In this document: positions 16,070 to 23,935 of the stretch, piece by piece
Numbering within the stretch: the stretch's first letter is position 1
Layout: each line of letters begins with the position of its first letter
Source: an uncultured Muribaculum sp.
GTDB taxonomy: Bacteria > Bacteroidota > Bacteroidia > Bacteroidales > Muribaculaceae
Direction of reading: 5' to 3'
Length of the DNA: 31,358 nt
Assembly (NCBI GenBank): GCA_910578785.1
Contig: CAJTSJ010000029.1
Coordinates: 1 to 31,358 of the forward strand
The notes under the pieces: model-generated
What the model saw: only the letters and a program-made list of their open reading frames with translations
What the model was told of the DNA's origin: nothing
Database searches by the model: none
Position numbers and translations under genes: made by a program

Positions 16070-16077
16070 TAATTTTG
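16070..16077 (+). promoter_or_regulatory. -7 box of the L-fucose/L-galactose operon
   Basis: TAATTTTG matches TAnnTTTG and lies 23 bases before the ATG at 16101. No TTTG occurs at the -33 distance, consistent with a promoter that needs the adjacent operator and its activator. Confidence 0.55.
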
Positions 16078-16100
16078 TAAAACATTAACTTTAAGCCATC

Positions 16101-17033
16101 ATGAAATATAATGCAATAGGAAATACCGGAATGACCGTATCGTCATTAAGTTTCGGAGCATCGTCGCTCGGGGGGGTCTTTCACTCAATCGAGGAGAACA
16201 AAGCCATCGAAGCCGTATATGCGGCGATTGAAGGCGGAATGAATTTCATCGACGTGTCGCCATACTACGGCCACTACAAGGCTGAGACCGTGTTAGGGAA
16301 AGCACTTAAAGGCATTGACCGCAAGAAATATTACCTATCCACCAAAGTAGGACGATATGGAAAAGACGGCGTCAACACATGGGACTACTCAGGTAAAAAG
16401 GCCAAAGAGAGCGTGTTTGAAAGCATGGAACGCCTCGGGATAGACCATATCGACCTGATTAACGTACACGACATCGAGTTCGCCGATCTGAATCAAGTAG
16501 TCGATGAGACGCTTCCTGCACTTGTAGAACTGCGGGACAAGGGTGTAGTGAGCCATGTTGGCATAACCGACCTCCAACTTGAAAATCTCAAATGGGTCAT
16601 TGACCGAGTGCCGGAAGGAACGGTTGAGAGCATACTTAACTTCTGCCACTACACATTAAACGACGATAAGTTGGCAGACTTCCTTGACTATTTTGAATCC
16701 AAAGGTATAGGCGTGATAAATGCATCGCCCCTGTCGATGGGACTGCTGTCAAAACGCGGTGTCCCCGATTGGCACCCCGCTCCTAAGGCATTGGTGGAAG
16801 CTTGTCGGCATGCGGTCGAATACTGCAACGAAAAAAATTACCCCATAGAGAAGCTCGCCATACAGTATTCAGTAAGCAATCCACGCATTGCCACTACATT
16901 GTTCAGCTCGGCCAATCCGGACAATGTCCGTAAAAACATCGAATATATCAACGAGCCTGCCGACATGAATCTTGTTGAAAAAGTGAAAGAAATAATCGGT
17001 GACCAACAACGTGTAAGCTGGTGCAACTCATAA
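16101..17033 (+). CDS. Aldo/keto reductase, L-galactose/L-fucose dehydrogenase-like
   Basis: 310 residues. The aldo/keto reductase tetrad is visible: Asp and Tyr in NFIDVSPYYGHY (about 49-60), Lys in LSTKVGRYG and His in INVHDIEFADL. Several stretches closely resemble plant L-galactose dehydrogenase as I remember it: SPYYG, KVGRYG, HDIEFADLNQVVDETLPAL, DRVPEGTVESILNFCHY and INASPLSMGLL followed by DWHPAP. The predicted reaction is NAD(P)-linked oxidation of L-fucose or L-galactose at C1 to the lactone. First gene of a five-gene operon with a lactonase, a FucP-type transporter, a zinc dehydrogenase and a mutarotase. A run of seven G (16170-16176) sits near its 5' end. The exact sugar is not settled by sequence. 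Confidence 0.88.
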   Translation: MKYNAIGNTGMTVSSLSFGASSLGGVFHSIEENKAIEAVYAAIEGGMNFIDVSPYYGHYKAETVLGKALKGIDRKKYYLSTKVGRYGKDGVNTWDYSGKKAKESVFESMERLGIDHIDLINVHDIEFADLNQVVDETLPALVELRDKGVVSHVGITDLQLENLKWVIDRVPEGTVESILNFCHYTLNDDKLADFLDYFESKGIGVINASPLSMGLLSKRGVPDWHPAPKALVEACRHAVEYCNEKNYPIEKLAIQYSVSNPRIATTLFSSANPDNVRKNIEYINEPADMNLVEKVKEIIGDQQRVSWCNS

Positions 17034-17044
17034 CCTCCCCGTAT

Positions 17045-17974
17045 ATGTCAGACTTCAAAATTATCGATGCCCATGCCCATCTGTGGCTGAAGCAGGAGGC
17101 TGTAGTCGGAGGCAGGCGCATCAGCCAGTTGCCTAACGGACGAGCCGACTTCATGGGCGAAGAACGGCAGATGCTTCCGCCGTTCATGATTGACGGGCGT
17201 AATTCCGCTGAAGTGTTCTTATCCAACATGGATTATGCACAAGTGTCGGCCGCTGTCATAACACAGGAATTCATCGACGGGAACCAGAACGAATATCTTA
17301 AAACAGTGATGGCGAAATATCCCGACAGATTCTTTGTGTGCGGACTTTGTGAATTCAGAGAAGATGGATTTCTCAAAAAAGCGTCAGACCTGATTGAAAA
17401 CGGATTCAAAGGCATAGCCATTCCGGCTCATCGCCTGCCCCTTGCTCCTGACAACCGCGTTTGGCTCAATTCCCCGGAAATGATGGAGATGTTCCGCATG
17501 ATGGAACGCCAAGGCATAATACTGTCAATCACGCTCGCAGACGGCACTACACAAGTCGACGAGATGAAAGATGTAATTCAGGAGTGCCCGGGACTGAAAA
17601 TCGCCATAGGACATTTCGGCATGGTGACAGTCGACGGATGGATGGAACAGATAAAGCTTGCTCGATACGAGAATGTAATGATTGAATCCGGAGGCATAAC
17701 CTGGTTGTTCAATTCCGAATTTTATCCGTATAAAGGAGCGGTCAAAGCTATCCGACAGGCGGCGGATGAGGTAGGAATGGATAAGCTCATGTGGGGTTCC
17801 GACTACCCTCGCACAATTACAGCCATCACTTACAGAATGTCATACGACTTCATTACGAAATCGTCGATGCTTACCGAAAGTGAAAAGGCCTCGTTTTTAG
17901 GAGAAAACGCAAAAAACTTCTATGGATTCAAAAATCTTGTAGATTTGCCATACATTAAAAATATGTCGGAATGA
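17045..17974 (+). CDS. Amidohydrolase-family lactonase (predicted L-fuconolactonase-like)
   Basis: 309 residues from MSDFKIIDAHAHLW. Seen: the metal-binding HxH (DAHAHLW, about 8-14), IPAHRLPLAPDN, LKIAIGHFGM with a conserved His, and MWGSDYPR with the catalytic Asp. This is the layout of the amidohydrolase families that include sugar lactonases such as L-fuconolactonase; L-rhamnono- and L-galactonolactonases are relatives. The expected step is opening of the lactone made by the preceding enzyme to the aldonic acid. An in-frame ATG at 17021 lies inside the stop region of the previous gene and adds eight residues that do not fit, so 17045 is preferred, giving an 11-base gap. Its last bases overlap the transporter start (ATGA). 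Confidence 0.85.
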   Translation: MSDFKIIDAHAHLWLKQEAVVGGRRISQLPNGRADFMGEERQMLPPFMIDGRNSAEVFLSNMDYAQVSAAVITQEFIDGNQNEYLKTVMAKYPDRFFVCGLCEFREDGFLKKASDLIENGFKGIAIPAHRLPLAPDNRVWLNSPEMMEMFRMMERQGIILSITLADGTTQVDEMKDVIQECPGLKIAIGHFGMVTVDGWMEQIKLARYENVMIESGGITWLFNSEFYPYKGAVKAIRQAADEVGMDKLMWGSDYPRTITAITYRMSYDFITKSSMLTESEKASFLGENAKNFYGFKNLVDLPYIKNMSE

Positions 17975-19257
17975 AAACACAGAACAAGTATCTTATACCG
18001 TTGGCATTGGTAATATGCCTTTTCTTCGTATGGGCCATCAGCGCAAATCTTTTGCCGACGATGATACGACAGCTTATGAAGACATGTGAACTGACGCCGT
18101 TTGAAGCGTCGTTTACGGAGACTGCCTATTGGCTTGCCTACTTCATATGCCCTATACCCATCGCCATGTTCATGAAACGCTATACATACAAGGCAGGAAT
18201 CATATTCGGACTGCTTATGGCAGCCGCCGGAGCATTGATGTTTTTTCCTGCGGCGGAGCTTAAAGAATATTGGTTCTACCTTTGTGTATTCTTTGTGATT
18301 GCCACCGGAATGTGCTTTCTTGAGACTGCGGCCAACCCATACGTGACCGTACTCGGCGATCCCGCTACCGCCCACCGCAGACTGAATCTCGCACAGTCGT
18401 TCAACGGACTTGGAGCATTCATTTCCGCCATGTTTATCAGCAAAATCATTCTGAGCGGCCACGACTTTACCCGTGAAACTCTGCCCGATGACTTTGCAGG
18501 AGGATGGGAAGGATACATCCAGTATGAGACCGATGCGATGAAAGGTCCTTATTTTGCATTGGCGCTTCTGCTGATAATCATAGCAGTGGTATTCGTTTTC
18601 TCAAAACTGCCCCGCATAAATGAAGAACAGACATCCCAAAAGGGAAAACTAATAAACTTCAATGTATTCAAGCGCCCGCATCTTCGCAACGGTGTCATAG
18701 CCCAGTTCTTTTACAACGGCGGACAGACTGCCATCAACAGTCTGTTTCTGGTATACTGCTACACTTATGCAGGAATCGACGAATCGACGGCCACAACTTA
18801 CTTTGGAATTTATATGCTCGCATTCCTTCTCGGACGATGGATCGGCACGATGCTCATGGCACGCTTCAAAGCCCAGAACATGCTTACGGTTTATGCTCTT
18901 TCCAATGTGGCACTTTGCGCCGTCGTAGCAGCATTCGGAGGCATGACCGGTCTTTACGCCATGATTGCCATATCATTCTTCATGTCCATAATATATCCCA
19001 CTCAGTTCTCCATGGCACTGACCTCTCTCGGCCCTGACACCAAAAGCGGTTCGGCATTTCTGGTAATGGCCATCGTAGGCAATGCGTGTCTGCCACAGCT
19101 TACGGCATTCGTCATGATGCTCAACCCGACATGGTACCATGCCGCTTACGCTATTCCCATGATATGCTTTGCTGTCTGCGCTTGGTATGGAATAACGGGA
19201 TATAAGGTTACAGACAGTGAATCAAACGTTCTTGAAACAGTTAAACAACCAATATAA
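17971..19257 (+). CDS. fucP: FucP-family sugar:H+ symporter
   Basis: 428 residues, about twelve membrane helices, in the FucP branch of the major facilitator superfamily. Seen: FLETAANPYVTVLG (conserved Glu matching E135 of E. coli FucP), AHRRLNLAQSFNGLGAF, YKAGI and the late SIIYPTQFSMAL with GSAFLVMAIVG. It should import L-fucose or a related sugar across the inner membrane. Oddity: by an ungapped alignment to the E. coli protein recalled from memory, the proton-coupling Asp46 falls on a Pro, and a Glu (SFTETAYW) appears where E. coli has Gln. The ATG overlaps the lactonase stop by 4 bases, and the next gene starts 2 bases after its stop. Gene symbol is by family, not by proven substrate. 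Confidence 0.9.
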   Translation: MKTQNKYLIPLALVICLFFVWAISANLLPTMIRQLMKTCELTPFEASFTETAYWLAYFICPIPIAMFMKRYTYKAGIIFGLLMAAAGALMFFPAAELKEYWFYLCVFFVIATGMCFLETAANPYVTVLGDPATAHRRLNLAQSFNGLGAFISAMFISKIILSGHDFTRETLPDDFAGGWEGYIQYETDAMKGPYFALALLLIIIAVVFVFSKLPRINEEQTSQKGKLINFNVFKRPHLRNGVIAQFFYNGGQTAINSLFLVYCYTYAGIDESTATTYFGIYMLAFLLGRWIGTMLMARFKAQNMLTVYALSNVALCAVVAAFGGMTGLYAMIAISFFMSIIYPTQFSMALTSLGPDTKSGSAFLVMAIVGNACLPQLTAFVMMLNPTWYHAAYAIPMICFAVCAWYGITGYKVTDSESNVLETVKQPI

Positions 19258-19259
19258 CA

Positions 19260-20279
19260 ATGCGTTCAATACAAATAACGGCCCCGGGCTCGGTCAATAT
19301 AATAGAAAGTGCCCCTGTACAACCTAAACCCGACGAGGTTTTAATAAAAATAAAATATGTAGGATTCTGCGGTTCCGACCTAAACACATTTCTTGGCAGA
19401 AACCTTCTTGCCAAATCGCCGGTAATTCCGGGCCATGAGATAGGCGGTATCGTAGAAGCCATCGGGAACGATGTGCCGAAAGGCATCTTCAGCGTCGGAT
19501 TAAGTGTCACAGTCAACCCCTATACCGCATGCGGGAAATGCTCGTCATGCAAAAAGTCACGACCCAATGCATGTCGCGATAACCAGACTCTTGGCGTGCA
19601 ACGCGACGGTGCCATGAGCGATTATATCTCAATACCTTGGACTAAAGTCATACCGGCACAAGGCATCCCGACCCGCGACTGCGCTCTTATAGAACCTATG
19701 AGCGTAGGATTCCATGCCGTAAACCGCGGTGCAGTGACCGACATCGACACAGTGATGGTCATAGGATGCGGGATGATCGGTCTCGGAGCCATTGTAAGAG
19801 CTTCGATGCGTGGAGCTACGGTAATAGCCGTTGACCTTGACGATGAAAAGCTGGCACTGGCGAAAGAGCTTGGAGCCACATACGCCATCAACTCGATGAA
19901 GGACGATGTCCACATGACTTTATCCGGACTTACCAACGGCGAAGGACCTGATGTCGTGATTGAAGCCGTTGGGTCGCCAGCTACATATGTAATGGCCGTT
20001 GAGGAAGTTGCATTCGCCGGAAGAGTAGTTTGCATAGGTTATGCCAAATCCGACGTCACATTCCAGACAAAACTGTTCGTACAAAAGGAGCTTGATATCC
20101 GGGGCTCACGCAATGCAATGCCGGAAGACTTCGATGCAGTCATTCGCTACCTTCGCCATTCTTCATGTCCGGTCGACAAATTGGTGTCAAGAGTCATCGT
20201 ACCGGAAGATGCCGACAAAGCACTTAAAGAATGGTCGGAAAATCCGGGAAAGATATTTCGTATTCTGGTTAAATTCTAA
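19260..20279 (+). CDS. Zinc-dependent dehydrogenase, L-galactonate/L-fuconate oxidoreductase-like
   Basis: 339 residues of the medium-chain alcohol dehydrogenase family. Seen: catalytic-zinc motif CGSD and GHEIGG (Cys about 38, His about 60), structural-zinc cysteines CGKCSSCKKSRPNAC (about 91-105), NAD-binding GCGMIGLGAI, and a C-terminal block ELDIRGSRNAMPEDFDAV. That block and the general layout resemble E. coli LgoD/YjjN (L-galactonate 5-dehydrogenase) as recalled. In this operon it would oxidise the aldonate from the lactonase to a keto-aldonate, giving D-tagaturonate from L-galactonate or its 6-deoxy equivalent from L-fuconate. It starts 2 bases after fucP. Other sugar-alcohol substrates remain possible. 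Confidence 0.87.
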   Translation: MRSIQITAPGSVNIIESAPVQPKPDEVLIKIKYVGFCGSDLNTFLGRNLLAKSPVIPGHEIGGIVEAIGNDVPKGIFSVGLSVTVNPYTACGKCSSCKKSRPNACRDNQTLGVQRDGAMSDYISIPWTKVIPAQGIPTRDCALIEPMSVGFHAVNRGAVTDIDTVMVIGCGMIGLGAIVRASMRGATVIAVDLDDEKLALAKELGATYAINSMKDDVHMTLSGLTNGEGPDVVIEAVGSPATYVMAVEEVAFAGRVVCIGYAKSDVTFQTKLFVQKELDIRGSRNAMPEDFDAVIRYLRHSSCPVDKLVSRVIVPEDADKALKEWSENPGKIFRILVKF

Positions 20280-20299
20280 TCCGCTTACACGAAACATAC

Positions 20300-20686
20300 A
20301 TGATGTCCGAAGGCTATCCAGTCAAAAAATACGATAATCCGGTAAAACGTTACTGCCAGATTCTTGAAATCGCCGATAATCCTGAATTAATTGCTTTATA
20401 CAAAGAGTGCCACAGCAAAGACAAGCACTGGAAGGAAATACGGGAAAGCATACGCTCTGTAGGAATTCTTGAAATGGAGATGTATATTTCATCCAACAAA
20501 GTGTTCATGATTGTAGAGACAGAGCTTGACTTTAACTGGGAAGATTCCATGAACAGACTGGCATCTATGCCGCGCCAGGCCGAATGGGAAGAGTTCGTTG
20601 CCAAACTTCAGGGTTGCGAACCTCAAGCGACATCGGCACAAAAATGGATGCCAATGGAAAGGATGTTCCACCTATATGATGACTGA
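20300..20686 (+). CDS. L-rhamnose mutarotase family protein (DUF718)
   Basis: 128 residues of the RhaM/DUF718 family: YCQILEIADNPELIALYKECH, the KHWKEIRESIRSVGI segment with the family His-Trp, EMEMYISSNKVFMIVET and a final MERMFHLYDD. Such enzymes interconvert sugar anomers; DUF718 members also occur in Campylobacter L-fucose clusters, so here it probably supplies the anomer used by the dehydrogenase. It has an N-terminal extension of about 15 residues compared with E. coli RhaM (104 residues). The start could be either of two adjacent ATG codons (20300 or 20303). It lies 20 bases after the zinc dehydrogenase and is followed by a terminator, closing the operon. Confidence 0.88.
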   Translation: MMSEGYPVKKYDNPVKRYCQILEIADNPELIALYKECHSKDKHWKEIRESIRSVGILEMEMYISSNKVFMIVETELDFNWEDSMNRLASMPRQAEWEEFVAKLQGCEPQATSAQKWMPMERMFHLYDD

Positions 20687-20724
20687 TTTATATTTAGGTT
20701 ATTTGAAATAAGGTTACAGATTTT

Positions 20725-20772
20725 AAGGTAGGGGGATATTTTGCACAGTAAGATATCCCCCTACCTTTATTA
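20725..20772 (+). terminator. Hairpin terminator of the sugar-oxidation operon
   Basis: A perfect 15-bp inverted repeat (20725-20739 with 20753-20767, 13-base loop) starts 38 bases after the mutarotase stop. The arms contain five G and five C in a row. The following sequence (TATTACTTAT) is T-rich only in part, so strength is uncertain; it is the only plausible end of the operon. Confidence 0.7.
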
Positions 20773-20858
20773 CTTATACCATTCCCGCCATAGACCTTAT
20801 TTCAATTGCCGTTTCGTTATAAAATCTTAATTCCCTTAGAATAATTATCCATTTATAG

Positions 20859-20866
20859 TAAATTTG
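20859..20866 (+). promoter_or_regulatory. Putative -7 box of the polyferredoxin operon
   Basis: TAAATTTG matches TAnnTTTG and lies 33 bases before the ATG at 20900. No clear -33 box is present. Confidence 0.45.
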
Positions 20867-20899
20867 TGCATATTTTAATATTCCAGTCACGTACGCGAT

Positions 20900-22381
20900 A
20901 TGCTTAAACATGTTCGAATAATTCTGGCCGTGATATGCTTTATGGCCATCACTGCTCTTTTCGTCGATTTTACTTTTACGGCCGCCCATGGATGGGGTTG
21001 GCTTGCAAAATGGCAGTTCATGCCTGCCGTGCTTTCGGCCAACGTCATGGTGTTGGCTATATTGATAGCGGCCACTCTGATTTTCGGCCGAGTCTATTGT
21101 TCCATACTATGCCCCCTTGGCGTTCTGCAGGACATCATATCTTGGATACGCGGACGATCCAACAAGCGTGCCCGTTCACGCTTCAGGTATCTGAACAACG
21201 CGCCGTGGTTACGCATAACCGTGCTGGCATTGTTCGTGGCGTCAATATGTATCGGCCTTACCCATCTCGCTCTGTTCATAGAGCCTTACAGCGCTTATGG
21301 CCGTATTGCAGGGTCACTGATAAAGCCGGCCTATGTAGAAGCAAACAACCTTATGGCATCGACGCAAGGTCCGGACGACTACACATTCTATGCCGTCGAA
21401 AATTACCTGTCGGCGGGAGCAATTATCGTGGCATCCATAACATTTATAATAATTGCGGTTCTGTCTTGGATCAACGGACGCATCTATTGCAACACAATCT
21501 GTCCGGTAGGAACCATCCTGGGATATATGTCGCGCTTTTCATGGCTTAAGCCGGTGATCGACACCGACAAATGTATCAAATGCGGTTCATGCGCGAGAAA
21601 GTGCAAAGCATCCTGTATAGATTTCAAAAATGAAGAAATAGACTATACAAGATGCGTGGCCTGCATGGACTGTATCGGAGCATGCAGCAAGAATGCCATC
21701 TCTTATGCACACCCGTCAAAGACCGCCACTAAATCCGAAAGCGAAAAAGCCGACTCCGGACGCAGGGAATTCCTGACAATAAGCGCATTGTTGGCAGGAT
21801 CGGCCGTGTTGCATGCCGAAGAAAAGAACGTTGACGGAGGCCTGGCAAAAATAATAGACAAAGTAAAACCGGTAAGACATACGCCCGTCACTCCTCCTGG
21901 AAGCAACAGCCACGACAATTTCTTCAAAAAGTGTACTGCTTGCCAGCTATGCATCAGTAGCTGTCCGAACGGAGTGTTGCGTCCGTCAAGCGATGCGACC
22001 CACTTCATGCAGCCGGAAGTCAGCTACGAACGCGGCTATTGCCGTCCGGAATGTACACGCTGTTCCGAAGTTTGCCCGACAGGAGCCATAACCCTGATTG
22101 ATGTGGCCGAAAAAAGCTCGCGCCAGATAGGGCATGCCGTATGGGTCAAAGAGAACTGTCTGCCTTATAACGACGGCACCTCATGCGGCAACTGTGCCCG
22201 CCACTGCCCCACCGGAGCAATCGTCATGACGGCACTTAATCCCGACGATGCGGCATCGCCCAAAGTTCCGGCCGTAAACACGGAGCTTTGTATAGGCTGT
22301 GGCGCATGTGAAAACCTATGTCCCGCACGACCGTTCAGCGCCATATATGTAGAAGGCCATGAACGTCATCGCGAAATCTAA
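20900..22381 (+). CDS. Membrane polyferredoxin, NapH/NapG-like fusion
   Basis: 493 residues. The N-terminal half is NapH-like: hydrophobic segments at about 4-26, 44-64, 104-127 and 170-192, with the two paired motifs CSILCPLG (67-74) and CNTICPVG (197-204). Then come two [4Fe-4S] motifs (Cys225/228/231/235 and Cys252/255/258/262). At 287-305 is a twin-arginine-like segment GRREFLTISALLAGSAVL, i.e. an internal Tat-type signal/anchor as on NapG. The C-terminal part holds four more cluster motifs (starting at Cys345, 381, 429 and 464). The architecture predicts electron transfer from the quinone pool or cytoplasm through the membrane to periplasmic clusters. The next gene is a Tat lipoprotein with an Fe-S aldo/keto reductase, its probable electron partner. 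Quinol oxidation by the NapH part is inferred from the family. Confidence 0.88.
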   Translation: MLKHVRIILAVICFMAITALFVDFTFTAAHGWGWLAKWQFMPAVLSANVMVLAILIAATLIFGRVYCSILCPLGVLQDIISWIRGRSNKRARSRFRYLNNAPWLRITVLALFVASICIGLTHLALFIEPYSAYGRIAGSLIKPAYVEANNLMASTQGPDDYTFYAVENYLSAGAIIVASITFIIIAVLSWINGRIYCNTICPVGTILGYMSRFSWLKPVIDTDKCIKCGSCARKCKASCIDFKNEEIDYTRCVACMDCIGACSKNAISYAHPSKTATKSESEKADSGRREFLTISALLAGSAVLHAEEKNVDGGLAKIIDKVKPVRHTPVTPPGSNSHDNFFKKCTACQLCISSCPNGVLRPSSDATHFMQPEVSYERGYCRPECTRCSEVCPTGAITLIDVAEKSSRQIGHAVWVKENCLPYNDGTSCGNCARHCPTGAIVMTALNPDDAASPKVPAVNTELCIGCGACENLCPARPFSAIYVEGHERHREI

Positions 22382-22399
22382 CCATCCAAACAATCTGAA

Positions 22400-23815
22400 A
22401 TGAAACCTAAACACGATATAAACAGACGTGACTTTTTGCGCACCGCTATAGCAGGAGGAAGCTTAGCCGTATTGGCCGCATGCAAAAAGAAAACCGGATT
22501 GAATCAGACGACATCCGATGCACCACAAGGAATGGCCTCAGCAAAAAAAACTTCCGGAGAGATGACATACCGCGTCAATCCGAATACCAATGACAGAGTC
22601 TCCATACTCGGATACGGATGCATGCGATTCCCGACAGTGCCTCCAAGCCAGGAACAACCAGACGGGAACAACCTTGACCAGGAAGCAATCAACAAACTGA
22701 TTGACTATGCCATGGCCCACGGTGTGAACTATTACGACACTTCGCCTGCATACTGCAAAGGATTCAGCGAAAAAGCCACAGGAATAGCATTGAGCCGTCA
22801 TCCCCGCGACAAATATTATATTGCGACAAAGTTGTCAAACTTTTCGCCAAACCAATGGTCGCGCGAAGCATCCATAAATATGTTCCGCAACTCCCTTAAA
22901 GAGTTGCAGACAGACTATGTCGACTATTTACTTTTGCATGGCATAGGCATGGGCGGAATGGACAATCTCAATTCTCGCTATATAGATAACGGCATCCTCG
23001 ACTTTCTTGTCAAAGAGCGTGAAGCCGGACACATACGCAATCTGGGATTCTCCTATCATGGCGACGTTGAAGTGTTCGACCATCTGCTAACGATGCAGGA
23101 TAACGGCGAAATCCACTGGGATTTTGCGCAGATACAGATGAACTACGTCGACTGGACTCATGCAGATGAAACCAATCCGCGCAATACCGACGCATCATAC
23201 CTGTATGACGAACTGCATCGACGGGGAATTCCGGTTGTAATCATGGAACCGCTGTTGGGTGGACGCCTTGCCAATGTCAACGACCATATTTTATCTGAGT
23301 TTAAAAGACGTAGGCCGGAAGACTCCGTGGCATCCTGGGCATTCCGCTTCGCAGGTACACCAGAAGGAGTATTGACCGTACTTAGCGGTATGACATACAT
23401 GGAGCACCTCCAGGACAATCTTGCCACTTACAGTCCGCTTGAACCCTGTACTCAGGAAGAACTGGATATGCTTGAGGAATCGGCCAATATATTGGTGAAG
23501 TATCCTACCGTACCGTGTACCGACTGCAAATACTGCATGCCGTGCCCCTACGGCCTTGACATCCCCTCAATATTCGCGCACTACAACAAATGTATAAACG
23601 AAGGCAACGTTCCGTCGTCAAGAAAAGACCCCAACTACGAAAAAGCGCGTAAAGCGTTCCTGGTTGGCTACGACCGAAAAGTTCCAAAACTGCGCCAGGC
23701 CAACCACTGCATCGGATGCGGCGTGTGCAAGGCACATTGTCCCCAGGGAATAGATATTCCACGAAGGATGAATATGATTGACAAAGTTGTTGAGGACTTA
23801 AAACAGTCAATTTAG
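22400..23815 (+). CDS. Tat-exported lipoprotein aldo/keto reductase with two [4Fe-4S] motifs
   Basis: 471 residues. The N-terminus has a twin-arginine motif NRRDFLRT (8-15), a hydrophobic stretch and a lipobox LAAC (Cys28), predicting folded export by Tat and lipid anchoring. Next is an aldo/keto reductase barrel (about 55-360) with the tetrad in YYDTSPAYCKG, IATKLS and LLLHGI. The C-terminal domain has two ferredoxin motifs: Cys373/376/379/383 and Cys437/440/443/447, each followed by a PxGIDIP- or YGLDIP-like stretch. Cytoplasmic relatives exist widely; periplasmic lipidated versions with Fe-S domains are uncharacterised to my knowledge. It starts 18 bases after the polyferredoxin gene. Substrate unknown; electrons are likely to come from, or go to, its neighbour rather than soluble NAD(P)H. 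Confidence 0.87.
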   Translation: MKPKHDINRRDFLRTAIAGGSLAVLAACKKKTGLNQTTSDAPQGMASAKKTSGEMTYRVNPNTNDRVSILGYGCMRFPTVPPSQEQPDGNNLDQEAINKLIDYAMAHGVNYYDTSPAYCKGFSEKATGIALSRHPRDKYYIATKLSNFSPNQWSREASINMFRNSLKELQTDYVDYLLLHGIGMGGMDNLNSRYIDNGILDFLVKEREAGHIRNLGFSYHGDVEVFDHLLTMQDNGEIHWDFAQIQMNYVDWTHADETNPRNTDASYLYDELHRRGIPVVIMEPLLGGRLANVNDHILSEFKRRRPEDSVASWAFRFAGTPEGVLTVLSGMTYMEHLQDNLATYSPLEPCTQEELDMLEESANILVKYPTVPCTDCKYCMPCPYGLDIPSIFAHYNKCINEGNVPSSRKDPNYEKARKAFLVGYDRKVPKLRQANHCIGCGVCKAHCPQGIDIPRRMNMIDKVVEDLKQSI

Positions 23816-23870
23816 ACCCGGTTCGACAATATCCGCCGACACCACAAAGCGGCGGCATCCATCCAATCAT

Positions 23871-23917
23871 AAAAAACTTAAGGCCTGCGAAAATAAGAAT
23901 TCGCAGGCCTTAGTTTT
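23871..23917. terminator. Bidirectional terminator between the Fe-S operon and lysA
   Basis: A 13-bp perfect stem (23879-23891 with 23900-23912, 8-base loop) is flanked by six A on the left (23871-23876) and five T on the right (23913-23918 region), so it can end transcription from both strands. It separates the converging aldo/keto reductase and lysA genes. Confidence 0.85.
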
Positions 23918-23935
23918 TACTATCCAAGTTTTCGA

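Noticed and set aside
20687..20899. Small RNA or mobile-element remnant suggested by the long inverted repeat
   Set aside because: The repeat is a simple 15-bp hairpin right after the last gene of an operon, best read as a terminator; the rest of the gap is AT-rich and holds only a -7-like box.
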